Made by a program: the position numbers and the translations under genes
The notes under the pieces: model-generated
Databases searched by the model: none
Seen by the model: only the letters and a program-made list of their open reading frames with translations
Told to the model about the DNA's origin: nothing
Shown: positions 8,901 to 16,484 of the stretch, piece after piece
Layout: each line of letters begins with the position of its first letter
How positions within the stretch are numbered: position 1 is the first letter of the stretch
Source: Clostridiales bacterium
GTDB taxonomy: Bacteria; Bacillota; Clostridia; Oscillospirales; Oscillospiraceae
Assembly (NCBI GenBank): GCA_022781505.1
Contig: JALETK010000144.1
Span: 1 to 37,641 of the forward strand
Direction of reading: 5' to 3'
DNA: 37,641 nt

Positions 8901-9659
8901 CTCCCGCCGGGTCTCCAGGTAGTCCTCATAGGCCGCCTGGAGGAGGGGGTCCGGGAACGTTACGCTGTCAATGGTGGTGAGGAAGGTGGTGTGGCGGCAG
9001 TGATCGGACCAGTAGGTGTCGATCATGCGGATTTCCGTGATGGTGGGGCAGCGGCCCTCGGACTTGAAATAGGACTGGCAGAAGGCAATGTCGTCCAAAT
9101 CCATGGCAAGGCCCAGCTTGGAGACCAGGTCGGCCAGGCCCTCCCGGTTCAAGTCCAGGAAGCCCTCCAGGGTTGCAACCTCCTGCGGAATGGCGTAATC
9201 CAGGCGCAGGGTTTCGGGCTTTTCCAGACCGGCCTCCCGGGCCTCCACGGGGTTGATGACGTATTTTTTTACCGCCGCCACGTCCTCCGGGGTGAGGGCG
9301 CCCTCCAGGACGTACACCTTGGCGGTGCGCACCGTGGGCCGCTCCCCCTGGGAGATGATCTGGATGCACTGGGCGGCGGAGTCCGCCCGCTGGTCGAACT
9401 GACCGGGGAGATACTCCACGGCGAAGACCGTTCCCTGGGCCTCCAGGGTCTCGGAGACCAGATCCAGCTGGGGCTCGGAGAAGACGGTCTTCACGGCGTA
9501 ATCGAACAGGCTCTTTTCAATGTTCTCCACGTCATACCGGTTGATGACCCGCACCCCGGTGAGACGGTCAAGGCCCAGAAGCTCCCGGGCCTCCCGCAGG
9601 AGATCCGCCGCTTCCTTGGCCAGCTCTTTCTTTTTCTCTACATAAATACGGTAAACCAT
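5979..9659 (-). CDS. purL: Phosphoribosylformylglycinamidine synthase, single chain
   Basis: Makes FGAM from FGAR, glutamine and ATP (step four of purine synthesis). At 1226 residues it carries the synthase and glutaminase in one chain, the large clostridial type. Visible are NETHNHPTEIEPFGGAATCIGG and GGKDSMSGTF in the synthase part. The C-terminal class I amidotransferase has PVFPGTNCEYDSAKA, the nucleophile in LGICNGFQ (about residue 1068) and the PISHGEGRF and GHSERKG histidine region. The track starts at 9689, but ATG 9659 with GGAGGAG five to eight bases upstream gives the expected MVYRIYVEKK start. It is the last gene of the cluster, separated from purD by a GIY-YIG gene and repeats, so it may have its own promoter. 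No purS or purQ is needed. Confidence 0.96.
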   Translation of the reverse strand: MVYRIYVEKKKELAKEAADLLREARELLGLDRLTGVRVINRYDVENIEKSLFDYAVKTVFSEPQLDLVSETLEAQGTVFAVEYLPGQFDQRADSAAQCIQIISQGERPTVRTAKVYVLEGALTPEDVAAVKKYVINPVEAREAGLEKPETLRLDYAIPQEVATLEGFLDLNREGLADLVSKLGLAMDLDDIAFCQSYFKSEGRCPTITEIRMIDTYWSDHCRHTTFLTTIDSVTFPDPLLQAAYEDYLETRRELGRTKPINLMDIGTLAAKYLRKNGYLTKLDESEEINACTVHMTVTVDGEEQPWLLLFKNETHNHPTEIEPFGGAATCIGGAIRDPLASRAYVYGAMRVTGAADPLKPVSETLPGKLPQRKLVTTAAAGYSSYGNQIGLATGMVDEIYHPGYAAKRMEIGAVIAAVPEKNVRRECPQPGDQVILLGGRTGRDGCGGATGSSKSHNLHSLETCGAEVQKGNAPEERKLQRLFRNGEATRMIKRCNDFGAGGVSVAIGELADGLEIDLNQVPKKYEGLDGTELAISESQERMAVVVAASDVARFLELAAAENLEATVVASVTENPRLVMHWNGKTIVDVSREFLNSNGAEKHITIDLDAPEDYRKTVNGTFTENLMGLATDLNTCSKRGLSERFDSTIGAGTVLMPFGGKHQQTPIQAMVHKVSLETGHTDDCSLMSWGYNPFVTERSPYHGAYLAVVESAAKLIATGAAYEDVYLTFQEYFKRVGHDPKRWSQPLAALLGAFEAQKNLKIAAIGGKDSMSGTFEDLDVPPTLVSFAVTTEKVQNIVSCEFKAPGHTVCLLTPRYNENGLPETESLLALFNQVTALLREGKAVAAYTPGLGGPAEAVMKMAFGNGLGFDFDENVTLQDLFGYAYGGFVLELTGEPVGKVLGVTTEGGFTWHGETVDAAALQGAYEDKLEPVYACNIPDARTPVENVSFAAGTRVAPAVKTARPKVLIPVFPGTNCEYDSAKAMADAGAQAEIVVIRNLSAAAIARSVEEFADKLKEAQMVFIPGGFSGGDEPDGSGKFITAFFRNAAVKEEVTNLLERRDGLMLGICNGFQALIKLGLVPYGKILDADADFPTLTYNVIGRHQSRLVRTRVASNLSPWLAGTEVGQVYTVPISHGEGRFLADEALVKRLAEQGQIATQYVDLQGNATTDVRFNPNGSIYAIEGITSPDGRVFGKMGHSERKGAGLYKNVPGEFDMKLFESAVAYFK

Positions 9660-9699
9660 GGATTCTCCTCCATATTTCAGAATGTGCATGTAAACTTCT

Positions 9700-9732
9700 C
9701 AAATTGTACCCATATTCCGGTATATGTACCAC
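9700..9732 (-). promoter_or_regulatory. Candidate purL promoter/operator region
   Basis: On the minus strand TACAAT at about 9703-9708 could be a -10, and an imperfect palindrome centred on CCGG (GTACCCATATT/TATATGTAC) lies just upstream. No good -35 is visible. Low support, but the repeats at 9743-10001 would otherwise separate purL from upstream transcription. Confidence 0.25.
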
Positions 9733-9742
9733 CTGCCCCACC

Positions 9743-9794
9743 TGTCATTGCTTAGGGGACGGATTGCCACGTCGCTTCGCTCCTCGCAATGACA
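9743..9794. repeat. Family A element, internal-deletion derivative
   Basis: Begins TGTCATTGC and passes straight into TTAGGGGACGGATTGCCACG, ending TCGCAATGACA. In the full composite 40 bp away (9837-10001) these pieces are separated by more than 100 bp, and both junction sides carry CATTGC. It therefore looks like the composite after a deletion between CATTGC copies. Confidence 0.75.
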
Positions 9795-9836
9795 GTTTTG
9801 GGAGCCGGTGCGTTGGCCGCTGGGCGCCGCCTGATC

Positions 9837-10001
9837 TGTCATTGCGAACCAGTCCGCAGACTGGTGCGGCAATCCGTTCTCCTTGCAAGCCGTCAGGCTT
9901 GCGCGCCCCGGCAGGGGCACATGACCGGCCTAACGGCCGGTGCAATGCTGCGCATTGCTTAGGGGACGGATTGCCACGTCGCTTCGCTCCTCGCAATGAC
10001 A
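9837..10001. repeat. 165-bp composite MITE-like element bounded by TGTCATTGCGA repeats
   Basis: The left end is TGTCATTGCGA and the right end TCGCAATGACA, a perfect 11-bp terminal inverted repeat. Inside are a stem (CCAGTCCGCAGACTGG), GGCAATCCG, a GCAAGCCGTCAGGCTTGC hairpin, GACCGGCC...GGCCGGT and GCATTGCTTAGGGGACGG. The same order of modules recurs at 37023-37199, so it behaves as one mobile or amplifiable unit. There is no coding capacity; the GIY-YIG gene at 10047 lies 45 bp away. Confidence 0.8.
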
Positions 10002-10046
10002 GGTGGTGGACGAAAGCCCGCTGAACCGGTGCGTCAGCCTGTGCTT

Positions 10047-10346
10047 TTATGGCAGAATGGATTCGTACAAATCCTCCCACTTTGGGTTTTTGCTTGCCAC
10101 AAGCTCGTTCTTTCTGCGGCGATTCCAGCTTTTGATTTGCTTTTCCCTGGAAATTGCGGCGCGTGCATCCGCCGTGGCCTCGTAATATACCAATTTGCAC
10201 ACGTTATATTTGTCTGTAAAGCTGCCTGGATCCAGGTGGTTCCGGTGCTCATACATCCGTCGGAGCAGATTATTGGTCACGCCCACATAAATCGTGGTGT
10301 TGGTACAATTTGACAGAATATAAACAAAATACGTCACTTCCGCCAT
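10047..10346 (-). CDS. Small stand-alone GIY-YIG endonuclease-family protein (copy 1)
   Basis: 99 residues. The GIY-YIG signature appears as YFVYIL...TTIYVGVTNNLLRRMYEH, with the conserved arginine in RRMYEH and the usual Glu in SREKQIKSW, followed by the basic NRRRK. The family contains structure-specific or homing-type nucleases; the function of these small forms is largely unassigned. ATG 10346 lies inside the end of purD (ATGGCGGAAGTGA, 13-nt overlap), so translation is probably coupled to purD. A close paralog sits at 19878, sharing long identical stretches including VTNNLLRRMYEHR and REKQIKSWNRRRKN. Both lie beside family A palindromes inside the purine cluster. A link to those repeats is inference. 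Confidence 0.85.
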   Translation of the reverse strand: MAEVTYFVYILSNCTNTTIYVGVTNNLLRRMYEHRNHLDPGSFTDKYNVCKLVYYEATADARAAISREKQIKSWNRRRKNELVASKNPKWEDLYESILP

Positions 10347-11602
10347 GCCGCCAGGGCCCGCTGGCCGATGTCGCTGCGGCGGTAGGCGTTTTGGAAGCGG
10401 ACGTCCTCTGCCAGGCGGTAGGCCTCCCGGATGGCTTCGGGGAGGGTGGCGGCTACGGCGGTGGTGCCGGTGACGCGGCCACCGGCGGTGAGGAGCTTGC
10501 CCTCCGCCAGCTTGGCTCCGGCCACATAGGTGTGGGCGGCGGCCTCGGGGGTCATGGTGAGCTCAAAGCCCTTTTCATAGTGCAAAGGGTACCCCTTGGA
10601 GGCGGTGACCACGCAGCAGGCGGATTTGTCCGAGAATTTCACCTCAGTCTCCGCCAGGGTGCCGTCTGTGGTGGCCTTCATCACCGTGAGGAGGTCGCTC
10701 TCCATGAGGGGCAGCACCACCTGGGTCTCCGGGTCGCCGAAGCGGCAGTTGTACTCGATAACCTTGGGGCCGTCCTTGGTCAGCATCAGTCCGAAGTACA
10801 GGCAGCCGGTGAAGGGTCTCCCCTCCTGCTCCATGGCCCTTATGGTGGGGAGGAAAATCTCCTCCATGCACCGCCGGGCAATCTCCGGGGTGTAATAGGG
10901 GTTGGGGGCCACGGTGCCCATGCCGCCGGTGTTGAGGCCGGTGTCTCCGTCTCCCGCCCGCTTGTGATCCATGGAGGACACCATGGGCTTCACGGTCTTG
11001 CCGTCGGTGAAGGACAGGACGGAGACCTCGGGGCCCTCCAGGAACTCCTCAATGACCACCGTGGAGCCGGAGGCGCCGAACTTGGCGTTTGCCATCATGT
11101 CCGTGACGGCCTGTGCCGCCTCCTCCCGGGTCTGGCAGATGAGGACGCCCTTGCCCAGGGCCAGACCGTCGGCCTTTACCACCAGGGGGGCAGGCTGGGT
11201 GCTCACATAATCGAGAGCCGCCTGGAGGTCGGAGAAGGTCTCATACCGGGCGGTGGGGATGCCGTATTTTTTCATCAGATCCTTGGAGAAGGCCTTGCTG
11301 CCCTCGATGATGGCGGCATTCTTCCGGGGGCCGAAGCAGGGGACGCCCACTTCATTCAGCCGGTCCACGCAGCCCAGCACCAGGGGATCGTCGGGGGTGA
11401 CCACGGCGTAGTCCACGGGATGCTCCCGGACGAAGTTCACAATGCCCTCCAGATCCGTGGCTCCGATGGGGACGCAGGTGGCGTCAGCCGCCATGCCGCC
11501 GTTTCCCGGCAGGGCGTAAATCTCCGTAACGGAGGGATTTTCCTTCAATTTCTTGATGATGGCGTGCTCTCTGCCGCCGCCACCTACGACCAATAGCTTC
11601 AT
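10334..11602 (-). CDS. purD: Phosphoribosylamine-glycine ligase (GAR synthetase)
   Basis: Joins phosphoribosylamine and glycine using ATP to make GAR (step two). 422 residues, standard length. The N-terminus KLLVVGGGGREHAI and GPRKNAAIIEGSKAF begin the ATP-grasp enzyme; TGCLYFGLMLT and NCRFGDPETQ carry the grasp-domain metal and ATP residues. ATG 11602 is preceded by AGGAGG at the right distance. A 660-bp repeat block separates it from the upstream AICAR transformylase, so it may be transcribed by read-through or from an undetected promoter. The downstream GIY-YIG gene overlaps its last codons. Confidence 0.96.
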   Translation of the reverse strand: MKLLVVGGGGREHAIIKKLKENPSVTEIYALPGNGGMAADATCVPIGATDLEGIVNFVREHPVDYAVVTPDDPLVLGCVDRLNEVGVPCFGPRKNAAIIEGSKAFSKDLMKKYGIPTARYETFSDLQAALDYVSTQPAPLVVKADGLALGKGVLICQTREEAAQAVTDMMANAKFGASGSTVVIEEFLEGPEVSVLSFTDGKTVKPMVSSMDHKRAGDGDTGLNTGGMGTVAPNPYYTPEIARRCMEEIFLPTIRAMEQEGRPFTGCLYFGLMLTKDGPKVIEYNCRFGDPETQVVLPLMESDLLTVMKATTDGTLAETEVKFSDKSACCVVTASKGYPLHYEKGFELTMTPEAAAHTYVAGAKLAEGKLLTAGGRVTGTTAVAATLPEAIREAYRLAEDVRFQNAYRRSDIGQRALAAWRK

Positions 11603-12269
11603 ATTTGCCTCCTTGTGGAACGCGAAGGTTCCGGATTCTCATTCTGTAGGCCGCGATACGCATTCGCCCAGTCTGCCGTCTACGCCCCTGTCATTGGGAA
11701 CCAGTCCGCAGACTGGCGCGCCCCAGGGCGGCCTCTCTTGCCCCTTACAGGGCAAGTCACCTTCTGGCAATCCGTTCTCCCCGTGGTAGGATCTCACCGA
11801 ATCACACGCCTTCGGCAAATGCGTACCGTGGAACGTCCATGCCCGTAGGGGCGAACCCATGTGTTCGCCCGGCAGCACACGCTGTCAGAGCCACACACCT
11901 CGGGCAAATTCGCACAACATCCCCCACCGTGTCATTGCGAGCCAGCTCGCAATCATCGTCATCGGCGAGGCGAAGCCAAAGGATCTCATGCACCAGGGTT
12001 CCGTGTCGGAGCCCTTGGAGCGCGAGATCCTTCGCCTATGGCTCAGGATGACATGTCGGGGGTGCGGCGGTTGTTTCATAACAATGACATATCGAAAGAT
12101 GGTGCGGGTTCGCCGGGGGTAGGTGGTTGCGGCGGATTGTACCGCCGGGCCGACACATGGGTCGGCCCCTACGGAGAAAACGGTAAGGCGATTCGAATTT
12201 ACCGGGAAATGGCGGTTCCGGCGGGAGGGTCATGACCCTCCCCTACGGGTGTACGGGATGCTTTCTATC
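11603..12269. repeat. Repeat block between AICAR transformylase and purD
   Basis: No gene is supported in about 660 bp. Contents: a disrupted family A element at 11688-11780 (TGTCATTGGGAACCAG ... GGCAATCCGTTCTCC with extra sequence in the middle); a family C end GTAGGGGCGAACCCATGTG at about 11847, matched in inverse orientation by GACACATGGGTCGGCCCCTAC at about 12150-12171, the two enclosing a partial family A copy and a full family B element (11956-12053); and the palindrome GGAGGGTCATGACCCTCC followed by CCTACGG at 12229-12248. Nested insertion of one family inside another is the simplest reading. Confidence 0.75.
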
Positions 12270-13454
12270 TTAATGGTGGAACAGGCGCATACCCGTAAAG
12301 GCCATGACCATGTGGTTCTTGTCGCACTCGGCGATCACCAGGTCGTCCCGGATGGAGCCGCCGGGCTGGGCGACGTAGGAAACGCCGGACTTGAGGGCCC
12401 GCTTGATGTTGTCCGGGAAGGGGAAGAAGGCGTCGGAGCCCAGGGCCACGCCGGTGCGGCTCCGGAGGAACTCGTCCTTCTCCCCCTGGGTCAGGGGCTC
12501 GGGACGGGTGGTGAAGTAGTTCTGCCAGATGCCCTCGGCGCACACGTCCTCCTCGTTGCCGTTGATGTAGCCGTCAATGACATTGTCCCGGTTGGGGCGG
12601 CCCAGGTCGGGCTTAAAGGGCAGGGCCAGGGTCTTGGGATGCTGCCGCAGGAACCAGGTGTCCGCCTTGGAGCCTGCAAGCCGGGTGCAGTGAATCCGGC
12701 TCTGCTGGCCGGCGCCCACGCCAATGGCCTGGCCGTCCACGGCGAAGCACACGGAGTTGGACTGGGTGTACTTCAGGGTGATGAGGGCCACGATGAGATC
12801 CCGCCTGGCGCTCTCCGGCAGGTCTTTGTTTTCGGTGACGAGGTTGCCCAGAAGAGCCTCGTCGATTTTGAAATTGTTCCGGCCCTGCTGGAAGGTGACG
12901 CCGTAGACCTGCTTCTCCTCCTGGGGGGCGGGGACGTAGGCGGGGTCGATGGCAACCACGTTGTAGCTGCCCTTCCGCTTGGTCTTGAGAATGGCCAGGG
13001 CCTCGTCGGTGTAGCCGGGGGCAATGACGCCGTCGGAGACCTCCCGGGCGATGAGGGATGCGGTGAGGGCGTCGCAGGTGTCGGACAGGGCCACCCAGTC
13101 GCCAAAGGAGCACATCCGGTCGGTGCCTCTGGCCCGGGCATAGGCGCAGGCCAGGGGGTTTTCATCCAGGCCCTCCACGTCCTCCACAAAGCAGGCCTTC
13201 TTCAGGGCCTCGGGAAGAGGCAGACCCACGGCGGCGGAGGTGGGAGACACGTGCTTAAAGGAGGTGGCGCAGGGAAGGTTTGTGGCCTCCTTCAGCTCCT
13301 TCACCAGCTGGTAGGAGTTAAAGGCGTCCAGGAAGTTGATATAGCCGGGACGGCCGTTCAAAATGGTCACAGGCAGGTCGCTGCCGTCTGCCATGTAGAT
13401 TTTCGCGGGCTTCTGGTTGGGGTTGCACCCATATTTCAGTTCAAATTCCTTCAT
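12270..13454 (-). CDS. purH: AICAR formyltransferase, stand-alone (PurH C-terminal half)
   Basis: Transfers the formyl group of 10-formyl-THF to AICAR, giving FAICAR (step nine). The 394 residues start with ELKYGCNPNQKPAKIY and contain SFKHVSPTSAAVG, YTQSNSVCFA, GAGQQSRIHCTRLA and SDAFFPFPDNI, all typical of the transformylase domain of PurH. The N-terminal MGS-like IMP cyclohydrolase domain of normal PurH (about 520 residues) is absent; the separate PurO-type gene at 15735-16445 presumably supplies that step. Such lone forms have been called PurV. ATG 13454 is three bases after the purB stop, with GAGGGTG overlapping the purB end, so the two genes are co-transcribed. Confidence 0.93.
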   Translation of the reverse strand: MKEFELKYGCNPNQKPAKIYMADGSDLPVTILNGRPGYINFLDAFNSYQLVKELKEATNLPCATSFKHVSPTSAAVGLPLPEALKKACFVEDVEGLDENPLACAYARARGTDRMCSFGDWVALSDTCDALTASLIAREVSDGVIAPGYTDEALAILKTKRKGSYNVVAIDPAYVPAPQEEKQVYGVTFQQGRNNFKIDEALLGNLVTENKDLPESARRDLIVALITLKYTQSNSVCFAVDGQAIGVGAGQQSRIHCTRLAGSKADTWFLRQHPKTLALPFKPDLGRPNRDNVIDGYINGNEEDVCAEGIWQNYFTTRPEPLTQGEKDEFLRSRTGVALGSDAFFPFPDNIKRALKSGVSYVAQPGGSIRDDLVIAECDKNHMVMAFTGMRLFHH

Positions 13455-13457
13455 TGT

Positions 13458-14900
13458 TTACACCCTCAATTCTGCGGTAAGATTGTCGTTTCCGTACTGT
13501 TCCAAAAGGGGCTCCACCACGTCCCGGAGGAACTCCGTGACCTGGCTGGCGGAGCGGCCGGTGTAGGCGGCGGGGTTCATCTGCTCCAGAATCTCCTCCC
13601 GGCTCAGGGGGAAGGCAGGGTCGGCGGCGATGCGGTCGATGAGGTCGTTCTGGCCGCCCTCCAGCTTCACCCTGGCGGCGGCGGCGTGGGAGTGCACCCG
13701 CAGGGCCTCGTGGAGCTCCTGGCGGTTGCCGCCCCGCTTCACGGACTCCATCATAATGTTCTCCGTGGCCATGAAGGGGAGCTTCTCCATCACCCGGCGC
13801 TCCACCACCTTGGGATTCACCACGAGACCGGCGGAGACGTTCATATAGATGTTCAAAATGGCGTCCACGGCCAGGAAGGCCTCGGCAACGGAAATCCGCT
13901 TGTTGGCGGAGTCGTCCAGGGTGCGCTCAAACCACTGGGTGCCGGCGGTGAGGCCGGGGTTCAGGCTGTCGCAGATGACGTACCGGGCCAGGGCGCAGAT
14001 CCGCTCGGAGCGCATGGGGTTGCGCTTGTAGGGCATGGCGGAGGAGCCGATCTGGTTTTTCTCAAAGGGCTCCTCCATCTCCTCAAAGGACTGGAGGATG
14101 CGCAGGTCGTTGGCGAACTTCATGGCGCTCTGGGCGATGCCGGAGAGGCAGCTCAGGAAATAGGAATCCACCTTCCGGGAGTAGGTCTGGCCGGAGACGG
14201 GAACCACCCCTGCAAAGCCCATATCCCGGGCGATAAGCCGCTCCATCTCCTTGATCTTCTCCTCGTCCCCCTCGAACAGCTCCATGAAGGAGGCCTGGGT
14301 GCCGGTGGTGCCCTTGGAGCCCAGGAGCTTCAGGTTCTGAAGCTGGTACTCCAGGTTCTCCATGTCCTGGGTCAGCTCGTAAATCCACAGGGTGGCCCGC
14401 TTGCCAACGGTGGTGAGCTGGGCGGGCTGGAGGTGGGTGTAGCCCAGGCAGGGCTGGGCCTTGTGCTCGTCTGCAAAGGCGGCCAGGTTCCGCACCACCT
14501 GGGCGCACTTTTTCAGCACCAGGCGGCTGGCCTCCCGGAGGATCACCACATCGGTGTTGTCCCCCACATAGCAGGAGGTGGCCCCCAGGTGAATGATGCC
14601 CGCCGCCTTGGGGCACTGCTGGCCGTAGGCGTAGACGTGGCTCATGACGTCATGGCGCACCAGCCGCTCCCGCTCCTCGGCAACGGCATAGTTGATGTCG
14701 TCCTTGTGGGCCTCCAGCTGGGCAATCTGCTCGTCGGTGATGGCGAGGCCCAGCTGCTTTTCCGCCTTGGCCAGGGCAATCCACAGCCGCCGCCAGGTGC
14801 GGAATTTGAAATTCTCAGAGAAGATATGCTGCATCTCGGCACTGGCGTACCGGGTGGACAGGGGGGAGATATATGCGTCGTGATTGCGTTCCATAGACAT
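13458..14900 (-). CDS. purB: Adenylosuccinate lyase
   Basis: Cleaves SAICAR to AICAR and fumarate, and adenylosuccinate to AMP and fumarate. 480 residues of the fumarase/aspartase superfamily; the signature loop is GSSAMPYKRNPMRSE (about residues 290-305), and the ATSCYVGDN and YTHLQPAQ segments with the catalytic histidine are present. Two starts are possible: ATG 14900 (GAGGT only three bases away) and ATG 14894 (nine bases away), differing by two residues; the second fits the ribosome site slightly better. It is followed immediately by the AICAR transformylase, which uses its product. Confidence 0.95.
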   Translation of the reverse strand: MSMERNHDAYISPLSTRYASAEMQHIFSENFKFRTWRRLWIALAKAEKQLGLAITDEQIAQLEAHKDDINYAVAEERERLVRHDVMSHVYAYGQQCPKAAGIIHLGATSCYVGDNTDVVILREASRLVLKKCAQVVRNLAAFADEHKAQPCLGYTHLQPAQLTTVGKRATLWIYELTQDMENLEYQLQNLKLLGSKGTTGTQASFMELFEGDEEKIKEMERLIARDMGFAGVVPVSGQTYSRKVDSYFLSCLSGIAQSAMKFANDLRILQSFEEMEEPFEKNQIGSSAMPYKRNPMRSERICALARYVICDSLNPGLTAGTQWFERTLDDSANKRISVAEAFLAVDAILNIYMNVSAGLVVNPKVVERRVMEKLPFMATENIMMESVKRGGNRQELHEALRVHSHAAAARVKLEGGQNDLIDRIAADPAFPLSREEILEQMNPAAYTGRSASQVTEFLRDVVEPLLEQYGNDNLTAELRV

Positions 14901-15246
14901 ATTACCTCTTCATTATTGGGGTTCTTTCTGGTTCGTAGGGATACGGGGACTTGTGCCTTTTGGGGCCGCTGGTTTTTTTGTAGGGCCGGTTCTCTCTCGT
15001 AGGGGCGGACCCGCGTGTCCGCCCGCGGTGCAGGGCCGGGGGTTCCGCAAGGGGTAGGCGAATTCGTTCCTTTTGGTTCCTGCGGATTCGCATTGGCGCC
15101 CCGTGTGAGGTTTGCTGCTCCTGCGGGCGGACACATGGGTCCGCCCCTACGAGGGGGATGGGGGCTTGCGGCTTTTGGGGTGGCTGGTTTTTTATAGGGT
15201 CAATCCGCCCCTGCGAGGGGTATGGGCTTTTTACGTTTGCAAAGGC
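14901..15246. repeat. REP-like composite between the RAYT and purB
   Basis: Holds a 152-bp unit (14999-15150) whose ends are near-perfect inverted repeats: GTAGGGGCGGACCCGCGTGT on the left and ACACATGGGTCCGCCCCTAC on the right. Each end is itself a palindromic hairpin (GGGCGGAC...GTCCGCCC). The unit lies immediately downstream of the transposase gene. The flanks carry short repeated phrases (CTTTTGGGG...GCTGGTTTTTT at about 14957 and 15171). No gene is supported. Confidence 0.8.
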
Positions 15247-15735
15247 TCAGCGGTTGTGTTTTAAGATCCAGCGCAGTGGATTATTCTGCACATATTCGCA
15301 CGTTCCCCGCAAATCCTCTTCATTGCGGATGATGTGCTCATAATAGCTTCGCTGCCACAGGTGGCCCTCAAAGGGCGGAAATACGCCTTCCCAAACCTTG
15401 CGGATGTAGGCATTGGTGGTCTGCGTTTTAAACCACTGCATCATCCTGCGAAGATCCGTCTCAGAACCTGCGCCCTGCAAAACCAGATGGACATGGTCCG
15501 GCATGACCACGGACTCCACCAATGTCACTCCCGGATATTTTTCCTCCAGCTTGCTCAGCCACAGGGAGGCCATCTGCCCCGGCCCTTTCAGACGGACGCC
15601 GGCCCCCTCATGCAGCGGAATAACCTGCCCAAACAAGGCGCTCCGGTTCTGGAGGCAGAGGGTGACGAAATAAGCGTAGGGCCCGGTATAGGAAAAATCC
15701 GGCAGGCGCTGGGGTTTCCGTTCCGGGTTGGGCAT
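15247..15735 (-). CDS. REP-associated tyrosine transposase (RAYT, IS200-like TnpA)
   Basis: 162 residues of the Y1-transposase/HUH superfamily. The HUH pair is in VVMPDHVHLVL (His81, His83), and the nucleophile tyrosine is Tyr131 or Tyr132 in QRSYYEHIIRNEEDL; the YVQNNPLRW ending is typical of RAYTs. These enzymes cut single-stranded REP hairpins in proteobacteria and are usually domesticated single copies. Palindromic GTAGGGG elements lie on both sides (14999-15150 and 16485-16628). Its ATG shares one base with the stop of the IMP cyclohydrolase gene (TAATG), so translation is coupled. It appears intact. Action on the local palindromes is inferred from adjacency, not shown. Confidence 0.9.
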   Translation of the reverse strand: MPNPERKPQRLPDFSYTGPYAYFVTLCLQNRSALFGQVIPLHEGAGVRLKGPGQMASLWLSKLEEKYPGVTLVESVVMPDHVHLVLQGAGSETDLRRMMQWFKTQTTNAYIRKVWEGVFPPFEGHLWQRSYYEHIIRNEEDLRGTCEYVQNNPLRWILKHNR

Positions 15736-16445
15736 TACTGATGCTTATTCACAATCCGGCTCTGGGCCTCGCCGGTTTCCAGGTTTACGAAGCTGGTGAA
15801 GAGGGAGACCTTGTTGTTCTCATTGAGGCTCTCCCAGACCCTTTCGGTAAACTCGTCCAGGTTTCCGGTCACGGACACGGGGCGGGGCTCGCCACGGAAG
15901 GAGGGCAGGGGGTTGCCGTCTTCCTCGTAGGTGTGGATGAAGTGGCCCAGGCCGGCCTTGGGGGCGTCGAAGGTGAAATAGTTCCGGACGCAGCAGCCGG
16001 GGTCGCCCTCCAGGGACTTGAGGATGGACAGGACGTAGGAGCCGCAGGGGTAGAGGATGCCGGAGATTCTGGGGGTGTAGTTGGGGGCGTCGGGCTCAAA
16101 CTCCCGGGTGTTCAGGGCGGCAACGTAGCTCTCCCCTTCCAGCATGAAGTCCCGGATGGTGTCGGTCTGGTCGCCGTTGGTGACGATGGTGGTGACGCCC
16201 TCCTCGTCGGCCACCCGGCGGACGGGATGGTAGATGATGAGGGAGGGATCGGTCATTTTGGCGGGATCATAAGCCTCCGTGCGGATGCCGTCCTCGGTCT
16301 CCACAAAGACACGGTTCCGGCTGTTCTCGCTGCGGCCCATGATGAAATAGGCGATGACGGCGGATTTCCCGTCCTCGCTCCGGCCCAGGACGATGCCCCG
16401 GCCGGGATATGGATTGCCCTTCAGAAGGGCGGACAGATCGTTCAT
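15735..16445 (-). CDS. purO: IMP cyclohydrolase, PurO-like (PF07826 type)
   Basis: Closes FAICAR to IMP, the last step of the pathway. The 236-residue protein matches the archaeal-type IMP cyclohydrolase fold family by GNPYPGRGIVLG, IAYFIMGRSENSRNR, ALNTREFEPDAPNYTPRISG and the late GEPRPVSV, and it is unrelated to the MGS-like cyclohydrolase domain of PurH. Its position in a purine cluster that has a transformylase lacking the cyclohydrolase domain supports the assignment. ATG 16445 follows an AGGAGGT. Some bacterial members are annotated only as IMP cyclohydrolase-like; activity has not been shown here. The transposase gene overlaps its stop codon. Confidence 0.88.
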   Translation of the reverse strand: MNDLSALLKGNPYPGRGIVLGRSEDGKSAVIAYFIMGRSENSRNRVFVETEDGIRTEAYDPAKMTDPSLIIYHPVRRVADEEGVTTIVTNGDQTDTIRDFMLEGESYVAALNTREFEPDAPNYTPRISGILYPCGSYVLSILKSLEGDPGCCVRNYFTFDAPKAGLGHFIHTYEEDGNPLPSFRGEPRPVSVTGNLDEFTERVWESLNENNKVSLFTSFVNLETGEAQSRIVNKHQ

Positions 16446-16484
16446 GGAAAGACCTCCTGTTTGTCAGTTCATTCGGTTTATATG

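Noticed and set aside
6069-9755. 1228-codon plus-strand ORF opposite purL
   Set aside because: A GC-rich shadow frame of purL; low-complexity His/Gly/Leu/Val protein with no domain and no ribosome site.
12123-15002. 959-codon plus-strand ORF opposite purB and the AICAR transformylase
   Set aside because: Shadow of two well-identified minus-strand genes; low-complexity translation.
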